Positions 36,801 through 48,092 of a stretch of DNA of 64,000 bases are shown here, piece by piece. Each line of letters begins with the position of its first letter. Positions within the stretch are counted from its first letter, which is position 1. The notes beneath the pieces were generated by a model. That model was not told the origin of the DNA and did not search any database. It was given only the letters and a program-made list of their open reading frames with translations. A program made the translations under genes and the position numbers. This DNA is from Priapulus caudatus (lineage: Eukaryota > Priapulida > Priapulimorpha > Priapulimorphida > Priapulidae): contig NW_014578085.1 in the NCBI RefSeq assembly GCF_000485595.1, positions 1-64,000 on the forward strand, in the 5' to 3' direction.

Positions 36801-39800
36801 TTCACCAATATATGCAACATCTGCATATGTCATATGCGCAAGCAATAATCAGATTTCTGTTGTTGCAGCCTAGGGTATAGCGCAGTCACAAATGTGCGAC
36901 GTAGTTCCAGACTCTTCAGTAATGCTAACTCTGTCAAGGTGAGGTAGTGTGTTGTCAAATGATAAATGATTTTGTGATACTTTTCACATATTAAAAGAAT
37001 GAGGTTGTTCTCTAAGCACTGATAGACATTGCTGTCGATGTCAATGTTCACATTAAATAATGACAGAAATTCAATGTCACTGATTGCATGATTCAGGAGA
37101 ACAACAAAGGCAATCTGCTATTGAATGCAGCTGGAAAGAAGAATAGAACGCGTGGGAAGAGCAGTATCACACAGCCCAGCTTTAATGAACTGAACGAGCT
37201 GAACAAGCCAGAGAAACCCGAGACAGTCACAACTCCTCAAGCACAGGCCGTGGGTCTGCAGAAAGCTGCTGCCGGTATGTAAGCCATAACAAACACAACA
37301 AGATTTTTCCTCCTTTCCAACAAGAGATGTGGAAGCATAGAGGACTTTTATGCGATGTTCACTTATCGATCAGTTTTTTAATTATTTTATATGTAGAGCA
37401 CATTATGTAACATTGTAGAGTTTTTCCGTGATATGAAATATGATTTACGATCATTCCACCTGTGGTTCTGACGTTTATACATCGTGTTTCCCGCCAGAGG
37501 GCCTGATGCTGCTGCTGCAGAAGATGGGCAAGGCTTACTCGTGTCTCGCACAGTACAACAGCAAGCAGGCCATTGAGATTTTTGACGAGTTGCCTGCGCA
37601 TCATCTGAACACGGGTTGGGTGCTAAGTCATCTAGGCCGTGCGCACTTTGAACTAGCCGAGTATAATCAGGTAGGCGCCTAACATTGACCGACCGTCTAT
37701 CTTGCGATAATACCCTCGTGTAATTTCAGGTGCATGTTAATGAAATGCGCATGATATTTTAAAGCCATTTTTTGAAATCTGATCATTTAAAAAAAAGAAG
37801 CACAATCTGAACAAATTTCACCGAAATATAGTCTCACCTCATAGCAGATATATTAGTGATTACATACACCAACTTGAAAAACACTATGAATTTATGCTGT
37901 TATAGCATAGAAAATTGGAATTCAACACGCCGTAACACCATGGCATATTTGATTATAGCGACAATTAATTTGCAAATGGCATCTTCAAAACAAGTGCACC
38001 CATAGTGCACCTAATTCAAACAAAATGGAATCTGATTCTGTGTAGTTCACTCCGTTTCTATTTCTAAATTAGCTGATATCTTGCGCTATCGCGAGATAGT
38101 CCGAGATTCGCAAGAAATGGCGGCAGTAATCCAAATGACGCTGATCACGAGACTGGTTGGAAATTGGTTTTGAAATACTGGCTTTAATGTAACGTTCTAT
38201 TTGTTTTTGCGCCCAGGCGTGTAAATATTTCACGGAGGTGCGCAGAATGGAACCGTATCACCTGGAGGGCATGGAGTATTACAGCACTGCCCTCTGGCAC
38301 CTGCAGAAGGAGGTGGCTCTCTCTGCACTCGCTCAGGAGCTGTCCGACTGTGATAAGGAATCCCCAGAGGTATGAGTGATCCCGGTGCCACGGGCTCCCG
38401 GGCCCGAGGCGTGTGTTATTCTAGCCACTTGTGTTCACGTGGACGGGATTCTTGTTGCTACTTGCAAAATATTAACATGGCTGTTGTATTGTTTAGTTGT
38501 ACCATAATGTGAAAACAATTCGTATTTTAAATGTGGTGAGGGTTATATGTGTTCAGAAAATCATGAATTAAATAAGTGGTGAATCATTGTATAGGGGCCT
38601 ACTAGTAAATAGTAGCTCAATTGTTACATGAAGCTATTAGTGTGACAATTACTGTTACCTTAATATATGGAATGTCACTATTATACCTTCATCAATATGT
38701 TGTCATCACTATATCTTTAAATTATTTATAATCTAAAAATATTTGTTATATGACTAGTATTTATCTGTTTTTGATATTGGTGAAGGTCCTATCATTTGTC
38801 CACTGCAAAATTAGTGTGTTTACCTATAAATGCATGCAAAGTCAATGGAATCCTCGGTCGACTGATTTGACTGACCATGTGTGCTATTTTTAGCCGATCG
38901 ACTAAATTTTACTTTGTGAAGCCGTCGGACACAGAATCCTATGCATATGTATATCATGTGATTTATGGCATACAGAATATGTATTGTCATATGATAAAAA
39001 CAATGATAAAACAATTGTTGCCTTTGGGAATTTGGTCAATAGTTTTTAACATGGAGGAACCTTGGCCTTCGGCCGCAGTGAATATTGGTTCTTGCAGGTT
39101 AATAGACGCATGAATTGATCTCACCGAAAAGGCAATAATTGTGTAATATTGTCTTGTCTGTCTGCTTCCAGGCCTGGTGTGCTGTTGGCAATTGTTTCAG
39201 CTTGCAGAAGGAACATGATGCTGCAATCAAGTTTTTCCAACGAGCCGTACAGGTGCGTTCAGGATAACGTGCAGTTGCTGCCTACCTGGTTCACGACCAT
39301 ATTTATAAGTCTCAGTTGGGTTTAGAATGCATAGACATTTACTAAATGTTCAATTAATGTCATATTTAGAATGTGAAATTCAAGTATATTTGGTGAATTT
39401 ATACTATAGATGTATAATTGAGCAGCTAACTATATACTCTAAAACTTGACATTTCTTACATTTTCTACTTGTCTTGTTCAATATAGGTGGATGCCAGCTT
39501 TGCATATGCATACACACTACTAGGTCACGAGTATGTTTTGACTGAAGAGCTGGACAAGGCCATGTCATGCTTTCGAAATGCCATCAGGATAGACCCAAGA
39601 CATTACAATGCTTGGTATGCAGATTTTTTTATTGTCCTTCATCGTCATGCAGTAGTTTTTAGCTCACATTCGTCCGTTCATCCGTCCGTCAACATTTGGC
39701 TACGGTCAACGATAACTTGAGAACCGTTTGACCCACATGTTTTAAATTGCATACAGTTGCAGGGTGCGAAATTAACGAGAGTCCGGAGACAAATACTCCC

Positions 39801-42800
39801 TGATTTACTGTCGGACTCCCTGATTTGACATATGCAGGAGTCCGTGTGACTCCCTGAAAATTCTGCCATACTAACTAGTTCAGTTCCGGAGCACGGCCTC
39901 GCGGAATTACTGTATTTTTTCAGCTAATGTCCAAAGAAAATTTGGCAGACATGCAACTGCATGAATCTTAAAAATAAGCACATGCGTTATTGTTAATATC
40001 TTTAATTTTGAACCTCAGACTGCGGACTCCCTCTTTTTGAGGGTAGGGACTCCCTTGTTCAAAAGTCAATTTCTACCCCTGCAGTTGTTACTCCTATGGG
40101 AGAGATGTGAACGTCCTATTTTGGAGCACGCCAGTTGACCTACTTTTGAGCCACGCCCACTTTTTGGCAAAAATGGAAATGGCCATAAGTCAGTTCAGGT
40201 TAAACGGATTTTGCTAATTTTTGGTATGTGAATGAATAAGGACTGGCCCCAAAACATATCACAGGGGTTTTGATATTTCTTAAAAATTATGCAAATTAGG
40301 TAGATTTTGTTAGTTTCACTATGCATTTCAGTGTCTGCCTACGGTCACCGATAACTCAAGAATCGTTTAACCCACATGTTTCAAATTGCATACAGTTGTT
40401 ACTCCTATGGGAGATTCGATCACATTTCGGTCCGTCATAAATGAAACACTTACCAAATTTTAAATATCATCTCCCTCTTCTATCACACCCAATGTGAGCT
40501 ATAGTGTCATTGACACTTTCATTTTCTTGTTGGTGTTAATTATGTCTGTATTGGATGTTTACTTTTTACACAGACTATTAGATTCATCATCCTTTGCCCT
40601 GCATATTTCAAGAAGGGAAGGCAGTGTATCGGGTTATACTACTACAGCAAAAATATTTATTATAATTCTAAACAAACACACTGAAACCTCAAAATTACAG
40701 GATTAGATAATTGATTAATGTTGATGATATTTATTAATTGTTTGCAAAGATACCAGATCAGATTTTTCATTATTTAATGGAATTATTACTAAAGATATCA
40801 TTGTAAAATATTACAGTTCCAAAGAAAATTCTGTTCTGTTCTTGTTGTTGTGTGTTATGTTGTATTAGAGTGAGAATGCCTTTAAGTTCTGAGAAACATA
40901 TAACATCATAAATTGTGATGATCATTGTCTGTATTGTAGAATATAACTACGCTTTCTTATAATGTAATTAAAATACATGTTTATATCGTGTATAGTGTTG
41001 CAAACTTATCTGCATGGTAAATGTCCTTGATAAAATTTCATAAATCTGTTCATAACTACCTTATAATATGTATAACATTTTAGGTATGGTGTTGGTATGA
41101 TATATTACAAGCAAGAAAAGTTTTCACTGGCAGAGGTGCACTTCAAAAAGGCATTGTCCATAAACCCACAGAGCTCTGTGCTCATGTGCCATATTGGAGT
41201 GGTGAGTCTTCTTTAGACAAGCAGTTGTCTAACCTAATGCGTTTTGACAATGTTGTAAATTAACTGCACAGAACTCTGTTCTCTTTACTGTTTAAAACTT
41301 ACTTCTGGTTCATTTCATAAGATCTTATTTTTGTAATGAGGAAAATGAGAAATAGAAGAATTTTTATCCCATATTACTATTGCATCTATCAGATCTATTC
41401 TCCATAAAAAAGACTGTCTCCACTACATGTATTTGTGTTTGAATTACATGCAATAGAGATTTCATAATAATAATAATAATAATAATAATAACATGCTGCT
41501 ACAGGTTCAACATGCACTGCAGAGGTCCGATCAGGCATTAGCAACGCTAAACAAGGCAATAGCAACTGATCCAAAGAATCCACTGTGTAAATTCCACCGG
41601 GCATCCATCCTGTTTGCAAATGACAAGCATCAGGATGCGCTAAAGGAACTAGAGGAACTTAAAGAAATCGTACCTAAGGAATCACTAGTTTATTTCCTCA
41701 TAGGAAAGGTATGTCTCATTGGATTTCACGTTGATTGATGCAGCAATTATGCCCTCTCGATATTGATCTTTAACCTTCGATTGTCTGTGTGTTCCTTTAC
41801 GATTTCAGTGTTTTGCAGTTTTGAGATGTAGAAATAATGTCAAGTCATGTATTGATAAGGTGCAGCTGCTTCAATCAGAATGTCGAGCTGACTCTCGCAT
41901 ACTTATGTCAGCATCAATGACTCGATTTTTCTTTCTGAAGGTGCATAAAAAGCTGGGCAACACTCATTTAGCCCTAATGAATTTCTCGTGGGCCATGGAC
42001 CTGGATCCTAAGGGTGCCAATAACCAGATCAAAGAGGCGATTGACAAGCGCTATGTCAATGATGATGATGAACCCAGTGTTGGCTTCGACCACGACCAGG
42101 CAGAAGGTGACTTAGCATAGGTGTAGATCAGTTCCTGCTAGCTACTTAGTAATATAGTATTGTATAGTATATAGTAGTATGGTATTGTAGCTACTTAGTA
42201 TTGTTAGCGTCTCGTAGTAATATTACGTCGTGGTGTTGTGCTTGAATACTGGAATGTGTCAGCGTGCTGTTAAATTGACTACGTGACGAATTTTCTATGG
42301 TGTATATTTGTAAAAATTTTGTTGCAATTTTTTTTACATGAAAACTAAGTACTAACGGCACTAAATGTATCCTTAAATTCTTACCTGATAAGATTGTTTT
42401 TCAACTGGTTAAAAATCCAAAAAATCTGCCGATTTGATATATTGATCATGACATTAAATGTTTGCTATGGGCTATGTATGTGTCACGAGTGTTTGTTCAC
42501 ATCGAACGGAATAGCAAAATGGGAAGTATAATGCAGCAATTTTACCATTAAAACTGAACAGAATCACTTACATTTTGTGAAAAGGGGACATAATTTTTAT
42601 ACTTTTACTATTTACGGTGACGTAATCACTTTAATATAAAATCCGCATTCTTACTTTCGCAGGTCTGTGTGTTTAGAGCTGTCGTGTGTTTATTCGCAGG
42701 AGGGGAGGAGAGCCTGAACTTGACGGACATGTCGCACGAGAGCAGCATCGTCGATGCGGATGAGATGCATCTACATGCGATGGAGAGCGACGAGAGCCTG

Positions 42801-42803
42801 TGA
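24858..42803 (+). CDS. CDC27: CDC27/APC3, TPR subunit of the anaphase-promoting complex
   Basis: Nuclear cell-cycle protein of the APC/C ubiquitin ligase; in the family it is a TPR homodimer that binds the IR tails of CDC20/CDH1 and APC10. Nineteen exons: 24858-24881, 29764-29839, 30978-31125, 31536-31664, 32714-32811, 33411-33589, 34849-35054, 35683-35824, 36560-36645, 36869-36938, 37097-37274, 37498-37670, 38217-38369, 39172-39252, 39487-39614, 41084-41201, 41505-41708, 41941-42106 and 42700-42803 (TGA). All junctions are GT-AG, all phases fit, and the total is 820 codons (human 824). Residues 1-158 form the N-terminal TPR block. 159-445 are a linker that keeps GRSLLGGPTALSPFTP and RRSSRLF. 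446-786 form the C-terminal TPR superhelix (NTGWVLSHLGRAHFEL, LLGHEYVLTEELDKAM, LMNFSWAMDLDPKGANNQIK). The tail is acidic. No frame breaks. Confidence 0.95.
25000..26267. mobile_element. Foldback array carrying telomere-like TTAGGG repeats
   Basis: The left end GGCTGAGAGGGTCT (25002) and right end AGACCCTCTCAGCC (26248-26261) are inverted. An inner inverted pair (tagaccctatgactatgag and ctcatagggtctatg, 25708-25772) divides it into two similar halves. Each half contains ggtacgttccgg boxes, a gtaggcgtaggcgactccctag block and runs of CCCTAA (25158-25210) or TTAGGG (25911-25976, 26022-26032). It lies in intron 1 of CDC27. It is not a chromosome end, since single-copy gene sequence continues on both sides. 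Confidence 0.7.
25211..25648. mobile_element. MITE with CAGGGTTCTCC ends, copy 1
   Basis: CAGGGTTCTCC at the left end and GGAGAACCCTG at the right end, flanked by TAACC on both sides (25206-25210 and 25649-25653), a 5-bp duplication. It inserted inside the telomere-like repeats of the foldback array. The interior (ggggcgcgcgcgccccgttt, aaaagtttgccagcgcggga) matches copy 2 at 51922-52377. Confidence 0.85.
26449..27180. mobile_element. 732-bp palindromic element with CAAGAG ends
   Basis: Starts CAAGAGCGTATAACTATAAA and ends TTAATACGCTCTTG. Arms of about 300 bp pair across a central ~110 bp. It is homologous to 52789-53511. It lies in CDC27 intron 1. Frames such as 26495-26992 and 26768-27112 are the two arms read in opposite directions, not genes. 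Flanks catttac and ataatac do not give a clear duplication. Confidence 0.75.
27947..28685. mobile_element. 739-bp element with 9-bp target duplication
   Basis: Terminal inverted repeats of about 75 bp: GGGGTCGTTGTCGTATCAGG near the left end and its complement near the right, including cgaggtac and tatatgtataca boxes. GTCAGTTAG occurs exactly on both flanks (27938-27946 and 28686-28694). It lies in CDC27 intron 1. The 9-bp duplication is typical of Mutator-like elements. No transposase frame inside. Confidence 0.8.
29237..29701. mobile_element. MITE with AGCTGGGTTTA ends, copy 1
   Basis: The left end gagctgggtttattct pairs loosely with the right end agtgtaaagccagcttt. The interior has several aaaagttgatcaactt inverted motifs and cagtgtaaacg. 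It lies in CDC27 intron 1 and shares end sequence with 61159-61394. Confidence 0.65.
29856..30216 (+). mobile_element. hAT-like MITE (CAGGGGTAGAAATTAA), copy 1
   Basis: Starts CAGGGGTAGAAATTAA, ends near TTAATTTCGCACCC, and is flanked exactly by TGCTGTAG (29848-29855 and 30217-30224). An 8-bp duplication and CAGGG ends fit hAT elements. It begins only 16 bases after the donor of CDC27 exon 2. It contains repeated gggagtccg words; no coding capacity. Confidence 0.85.
31707..32468. mobile_element. 762-bp palindromic element with CAAGAG ends
   Basis: Starts CAAGAGTAGATAATAGGAGA and ends with its complement. Arms of about 300 bp (31707-32006 and 32172-32468) pair at high identity around a ~165-bp centre. 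AT-rich flanks (tatatat and atatata) fit a duplication but cannot prove one. It lies in CDC27 intron 4. The frame at 31846-32082 is one arm, not an exon. Confidence 0.8.
32490..32600. repeat. Dispersed repeat with gaagacagtctttt box
   Basis: About 100 bases (attcaatacatat...tactgaagacagtcttttt...gaaatagtgttgag) recur at 34225-34335 in the same orientation and at 41385-41480 inverted, each next to an ATT or ATA run. All three copies are in CDC27 introns. Class unknown. Confidence 0.6.
32914..33223. mobile_element. hAT-like MITE with CAGACCTGCCAACC ends
   Basis: CAGACCTGCCAACC at the left and GGTTGGCAGGTCTG at the right. Flanks cggttatt and gggttatt agree at seven of eight bases, an 8-bp duplication as in hAT. 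It lies in CDC27 intron 5. The interior has repeated cttacga words. Confidence 0.8.
33886..34226. mobile_element. MITE with CAGGCATGAGA ends
   Basis: CAGGCATGAGA and its complement TCTCATGCCTG bound a 341-bp element with subterminal ttctcatgcgtaccg, in CDC27 intron 6. Flanks are ATTAA-rich on both sides, consistent with an 8-bp duplication but not decisive. Confidence 0.7.
35080..35549. mobile_element. piggyBac-like MITE, copy 1
   Basis: Matches both halves of the interrupted element at 51483-52688: cacgagtc...ctcgtgg at the left, then acagtct...ccgcagtct, ttgaacg, and gcattgttaac...acgtgttaa at the right. The right end has TTAA, the target site used by piggyBac elements, and the left end is degenerate. 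It lies 25 bases past the donor of CDC27 exon 7. Confidence 0.65.
36099..36470. mobile_element. MITE with AGCTGCGTTCACACGAG ends
   Basis: AGCTGCGTTCACACGAG and CTCGTGTGAACACAGCT are the ends, with repeated gttcacacga motifs inside. A smaller palindrome bounded by TAGACTGGT...ACCAGTCTA (36231-36298) is nested in it. It lies in CDC27 intron 8. Confidence 0.75.
39660..40440. repeat. Repeat unit of CDC27 intron 15, split by a MITE
   Basis: The phrase ctacggtcaacgataacttgagaaccgtttgacccacatg (39700-39740) recurs at 40338-40380, both running into aattgcatacagttg. The first copy is interrupted by the hAT-like MITE and resumes with cagttgttactcctatggga, which the second copy carries uninterrupted (40393-40412). 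The second copy therefore shows the empty site. Confidence 0.7.
39760..40079 (-). mobile_element. hAT-like MITE, copy 2 (inverted)
   Basis: CAGGGTGCGAAATTAA at the left and TTTCTACCCC at the right, flanked by tacagttg and tgcagttg (seven of eight bases). It is the reverse orientation of the element at 29856. The tandem sequence at 40393-40412 gives the uninterrupted target. Confidence 0.85.
42285..42640. repeat. Repeat in CDC27 intron 18, shared with 62980-63315
   Basis: About 340 bases from aaattgactacgt to gtgacgtaatcactttaat match 62980-63315 in the same orientation with scattered differences. No terminal inverted repeats are obvious and there is no coding capacity. It may be an old dispersed element. 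Confidence 0.7.
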
Positions 42804-43400
42804 AGCTCTACCGCTCTCAGTCTGCACTTCTTCCTGCCATGAACTCCCGGAGCATTGGTTGTCAAGAATTGATTATTGTGAACCGTATTTCCCATGTTGG
42901 CTATAGTGAAAAGCATATCCAAGATCAGCTATGCGTTGAAACCCATCTCATAGACCAGAGTACCGAAGCTGCACCACTGTACTGGTAGGCGTACTGGGGC
43001 TGAAGTGCCGGTGTAGCAGTACTGGTCACAGCTTCTTGTTGTTGTGCCACTGGTAACTGCATCCCAACACAGGAGTACTAATAGTCACTTACTAATGTAG
43101 TGGTAGAATTGTCTTAAACGTAATCGCATTTGGTTACCCGATGTAGAATACATGTGCACGAAGCAATATCAGAATGAGAATGAATTCTGTAAATGAAAGA
43201 TTAGGATTGGGCAAACAATCAGAATTTCAGTCAAATCAATTGTACTGCTGGAAACTTTGACAGCCGCTGTTGCCAACGTTGCTACCACCTGCTAAAGCAC
43301 CCAGCTAGATCAGTAAAGTCGAGTGTAGTTGGCAGCTTTGGTTTACCTACAGTCTGTCCCACAACTCCATCGTCCATGCAATATAATAATAAAGGTATGC
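42804..43400 (+). other. Probable CDC27 3' UTR with polyadenylation signal
   Basis: After the stop codon at 42801-42803 the sequence is non-coding. An AATAAA at 43388-43393 is the first clear polyadenylation signal on this strand. The true cleavage site is not visible. 43400-43930 shows no gene. Confidence 0.5.
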
Positions 43401-43939
43401 TGGCCATTAGCATGCTGCTGGAAATCTATTAAACTAGCTGATCTATCGACCCTCGTCTACCAGCTTGCATGTAAATATAGTTTGTGAAAATTTGAGAAAT
43501 TGCTGTGCTATACTTCTTGCTTTCTACACCATTTCATTGAACATGAATTAGCTGTGGCCCATGAACTGTTTTATTAGTGTGAATGCTATGTTAGAAAGTC
43601 ACAGTACCTACACGTGTGTGGTTGCTGCTATACCATAGCATAATCCCTGGCTAAACGTGGTAAATGGATGCAAGAGTTAGTGGGACAGACGCACACTGAT
43701 TCATGCGCTACCATTCTGTGAGTCTTCTTATAATGTGCACTAATGATGTAGTTTTGGTAGAATTTCTATCGAATCTGTTTTTATAGCAGCCATTCCTATC
43801 TATATGAAGAATTTCATTGATATTGTAATATGCTGCAGTAAGCTGACAATATTCCGGAGCATCTTGAGCTGTTGTGGAACTTTTTGAAAGTTGCCTGCCT
43901 CTGTTTTTCTAGACTTGGTAGCATTTCACGTTGACAGCG

Positions 43940-44530
43940 TCGGCACCATGCCGGCCCGGCCCCCCCACTCCGAGGTCGGAGGGACCGCATGCGCGTTCCC
44001 AAAATCTCCGGTAAAGGGGTATTTTTCGCGCGACAAAATCCGGCCCAAGAATTGTAAAAAAGGGGGGTGTATTTGACTTTTCACCCGGATATTTCTTTAA
44101 AAAGGGGGTGTTTTTCCTCTCTCTCTTTTATCTTGAATATCATAGAAAACTTTATCAAATCCCGGGATCAAATTCCTGAAATTCCTGCTAGTTTTGAAAG
44201 CTCATTCAGGATTATTTAATTTTGAAATGTAAAAATATTGCCCCCTAGTTCCCCTCGATCACTGAACTACACTACGTAGTGTAGACTGGTTCGACAGTTC
44301 CACACGCTACACTAACGTCACTACGGTTGGAATGAGAGCTCACCTGAGATAGGGGTACATTGAGCAGTGTTCCGGATTTAGGGGGGTCTCCAAGGCAGGA
44401 AAAACCCGCGAAAGGGGGGTTCAGAAATTTGAGCAGTCCTGAGATAAGGGGGGGGGGGGCTTTCAAAGGGAGGGAACGAGCATATGCGTACCCTAAATAA
44501 CACTGAGTGGGGGGGCCGGGCATGCCGGCC
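43940..44530. mobile_element. Foldback element with GC-rich CATGCC...CCCCCC ends
   Basis: catgccggcccggcccccc at the left and gggggggccgggcatgccgg at the right are inverted copies. The interior has several G-runs (aaggggggtgt, aaaggggggtt) and a nested block (44274-44327) with gtagactggttcgacag and cacacgctacactaacgtc, shared with 36246-36278. Between CDC27 and eIF1. Confidence 0.65.
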
Positions 44531-44969
44531 AGGTAACACATTAGTGGCAGTATTCGCAGCATGCTGAATGCAAGCAGTAAGATGTTAATTACGTTGCTGT
44601 ATCAGTTGCCTCATAAATTGCGGTAATTACCATTTAAAATTTGAAGCTGCTAGTTAGCGATCATGCTGGAACAAGCCATTGTTAGATGTAGTCGTATAAC
44701 TTTCTGGAAGTTTAAATTTGGTGTACAGTAACGTATATATATCTATGAGAAGGCCCGTGTCATTGTGAAAATTATTATTAGAAAATGTACACACCCAAAA
44801 TGAAATTGAAAAGAGCTATTGTTATGGCAACGAAAGTGTGTAAATACATTCTTTGTTTAGACTTTTGATTTTATATATCGTGACCCTTTGTGATGTTACA
44901 CTTTTGTATACACGAGGTTTTCTGTGTTTCTGTCCTTTGTATTGTATATGATTTCTGATATTATCCCAA

Positions 44970-45005
44970 AGGAGTGAATAATAGAGATCTCTATTATTCA
45001 CTCCT
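44970..45005. repeat. Perfect 36-bp palindrome centred on AGATCT
   Basis: Reads AGGAGTGAATAATAGAGATC followed by its exact complement. The core aataatagagatct resembles the palindrome at 21336-21372, and the GGAGTGA ends resemble 8687 and 17245. Surrounding DNA (44540-46240) holds no gene I can support. Confidence 0.7.
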
Positions 45006-46249
45006 GATCCTATGTGTATCGGTATATAGCTTCTAAAAATATATATATAGTTATAGTAAAGGTTGAAATCCGAATTCAGCCGCAGTTTTAAGGCCTGTGT
45101 GAGAAAATACTATGAGGGCGTTGAAGTATTGTAGTGATGCTCGTGCTTGGACACTTATCATGTTCGTAATCGATGGAAAGGTTAAGCAACAGTTTATACT
45201 ATCTTATTTATCAGTGAAACTTGTAATCACATATTTATCACAATCCTAAGTGAGAGCCCCAGCGTCGTAGTGCGATGCGTGCTTGTATGAGTAAGGCTAT
45301 TGCTGTCATACTAGAGGCGAATTGTAAACGTCTCTTGTGGTCGTAAGACCATGGACCATGTGCCAGGTAATATTAATTTGCTATTTATAGTAGGGTGATG
45401 GGGTGATAGCAGATCCACTCTCCACGGATTATGTTCATTAATGCCATTTTTGGCATGATATAATGATCGAGGGCAAATACTCTTCGCTAGGTATATCTCT
45501 TGCTCTTTGCTATTGATGACTGTGGTCATATGTAGGAATAAAAATTACAGGGGACGTTTAAATTCAAGTGTATTATTGGTTCCTTGACTGCTTACCTGCA
45601 CCTCTTCACACAGATCGTTTAACAAGCATCTTGCTCATGGTAACCGTGTTATTTATCGTCTGTTTTATTTTGCTCGTGTAAGCGTTTGTCAAGTCATTGC
45701 ACTCCACATAAATTTGTCATGTAAATTTATTGGAAACTAGCATATAATTCATTACATACATTGACGCTCCTGGTCCTTGCACACTGCATGCATGCTGCTA
45801 TATGATTATAGAATTGTGTATATTAAACAAATAACGCCTAGATTTTTATTGGCAATTTTATTTTGTCCCCGATTTCATTGTGACTACCAATACTGTTGAT
45901 GTATCGAGTAGGATGTCATTGATCCATGTTATTATGCTATCTTATAAACTATATGAAAATCATGTTTCTATTTTATTTTGTATAAACGTCCTAAAAACAT
46001 ATTTACATACAAATAATTCTAGAGTAGGGTAGTATATGGCACCCTAAAAAACAACAAGGGAAAATACGTTTACTAACCTTTGGATTTATTATGCACTAGC
46101 AGGATACCCAGCATTGCCCAGGAAATAAAGCACTGTTGGTGACCACATGGTTGAAAGAAAAATACCCCAAAAAATCTATCTGTCTGTCTAGCTATCAATT
46201 ACTGTACATTTAGTAACAGCTTGAAGTAATCAGTCAGAATTACTACAAT

Positions 46250-46904
46250 GCCGCTTTTATACTGCGTACGACTTTAGCCCGCTTCTGAAGCGGGATAACT
46301 TTAGCTCGGGATAAGTCGTTTTATACTGCTGAAGCGGGATAACTTTAGCTCGGGATGTCGTTTTATACTGCGCACGACTTTAGCCTGCTTCTGAAGCGGG
46401 AAAACTTTAGCTCGGGATAAGTTGTTTTATACTGCGAGCTAAGAGCGACTTTAGAGCGAGCTAAAGTCGAGATACCTTTTATACTGACGTTAGCTCGGGT
46501 CTGAAGCGGACCTGAACCACCTCCTGAGTGCCGCTTTTATACTGGGGTTTATCCCCCAGTATAAAAGGTCGAAACACCCTTAGCCCGAGCTAAAGTTATC
46601 CCGCTCTAGGGGGTGGTCAGGTCCGCTTCAGACCCGAGCTAACGTCAGTATAAAACGACTTATCCCGAGCTAAAGTTATCCCGCTTCAGAAGCGGGCTAA
46701 AGTCGTGCGCAGTATAAAACGACTTATCCCGAGCTAAAGTTATCCCGCTTCAGCAGTATAAAACGACTTATCCCGAGCTAAAGTTATCCCGCTTCAGAAG
46801 CGGGCTAAAGTCGTGCGCAGTATAAAAGCGGCAGAGGTGGAATAACTTTAGCTCGGACTAAGTGTCCGGACCTGAAGCGGGATAAACCCCAGTATAAAAG
46901 CGGC
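46250..46904. mobile_element. Foldback element built of TTTATACTG...GACTTTAGC subrepeats
   Basis: The ends GCCGCTTTTATACTG and CAGTATAAAAGCGGC pair. The inside is a two-armed array of about ten copies of words such as cgacttatcccgagctaaag, each arm in opposite orientation, and each unit itself contains a palindrome (CCCGCTTCTGAAGCGGG). A strongly self-complementary 655 bp with no reading frame. From 46910 to 48090 I see no gene. Confidence 0.8.
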
Positions 46905-48092
46905 ACAAGGTAACAGTCTGATTTTTCACATTTTTTGCCTCATTTTGTTCTCCTGCGACCTCAGATTACACCGGAGGTCAAATCCAATGTGCCCATGCTA
47001 TTCAGCATCAAAGGTTACCCCTACTGAACGTCATTGGGCATTTCTATAGTGCTCCATATTGATTTGCATTGAGAACAGACAAACAGACATGTACATTCAC
47101 AAATATGTATTCGATAACTCGATAAATATGAACCCAAAAGTTACATTTAATCATTCCTTTCCCTATTAAACTATCTTTTTTTCTCAAAAACCGTTAGTAC
47201 CATACTTATGTATGGTACCAATGCTTTAGTTAGTATTCGAAGTCAGAATTCGAAAAGAGATTGGAAACTACAACATTCTGACAAATCTCTGGCCTCTTCC
47301 AATATGTCAATGAATGACAGTTATTTTCTGTCAGGGACATTTATGGGGTTTGGCAGTAAATCTTGTAGTGGTGGCACAGGTTTTGAAATCGCATTTCAGG
47401 TATTTTACGTTATCACGCTTTACGAGGGCAAAATCGATTTCCAGCAGGCAATATTGGTTCTAATTTCATGACAACTGACATACTCTGCATCAATATTACA
47501 ATGCAGTACTTTTTACAGCAGCACCCACGTTCGTACATCCATGCACATGCGTGGCAGGTACGTTTTTTACTTACTTGTCACTTGACTACCTTTTGTCCTA
47601 AATTTAAAGATTAGGTGAACCCTGCAATGGTTTAATTACGGTTGAGAATAACTGCCGAGTCAATTTAATTCAATTCAAACTTCTTCATTTACACTTATGA
47701 ATTACATTTTTAAGATACTGTAACATATTAGTTACACAAGTTAATAGACAATGCTGATAAAAACTTTCAATAAAAATATAATTAAAATGTCAAAAATAAT
47801 CAATTCTGTCAATTTCCTCACAAGATAATCGGTACGACTCTACACTTTACTTGAGAAGCATATATGTACAGTAGTCTTCTAGTGATGAAAAATATATTTC
47901 ATTTTTACTATAGTATACACTTGTAAACGTGTTTGGATTTGTGGCACTATAATTAGAGTCAATTTGTTTTGAGCTATGGCGTGAATGGTGTGTGGAAGTG
48001 ATGAGACTGAGAGTGTGGGCGAGGTAGAACTCACTATGAATGCATATTCAAATACAAAATGTATAGAACAACACAACTATGACATATCAAAC

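Noticed and set aside
41821-41940. Extension of CDC27 exon 18 to the left (open frame from 41821)
   Set aside because: Joining exon 17 directly to 41941 reproduces the conserved FLIGKV-KKLG sequence; the extra residues have no counterpart in the family.
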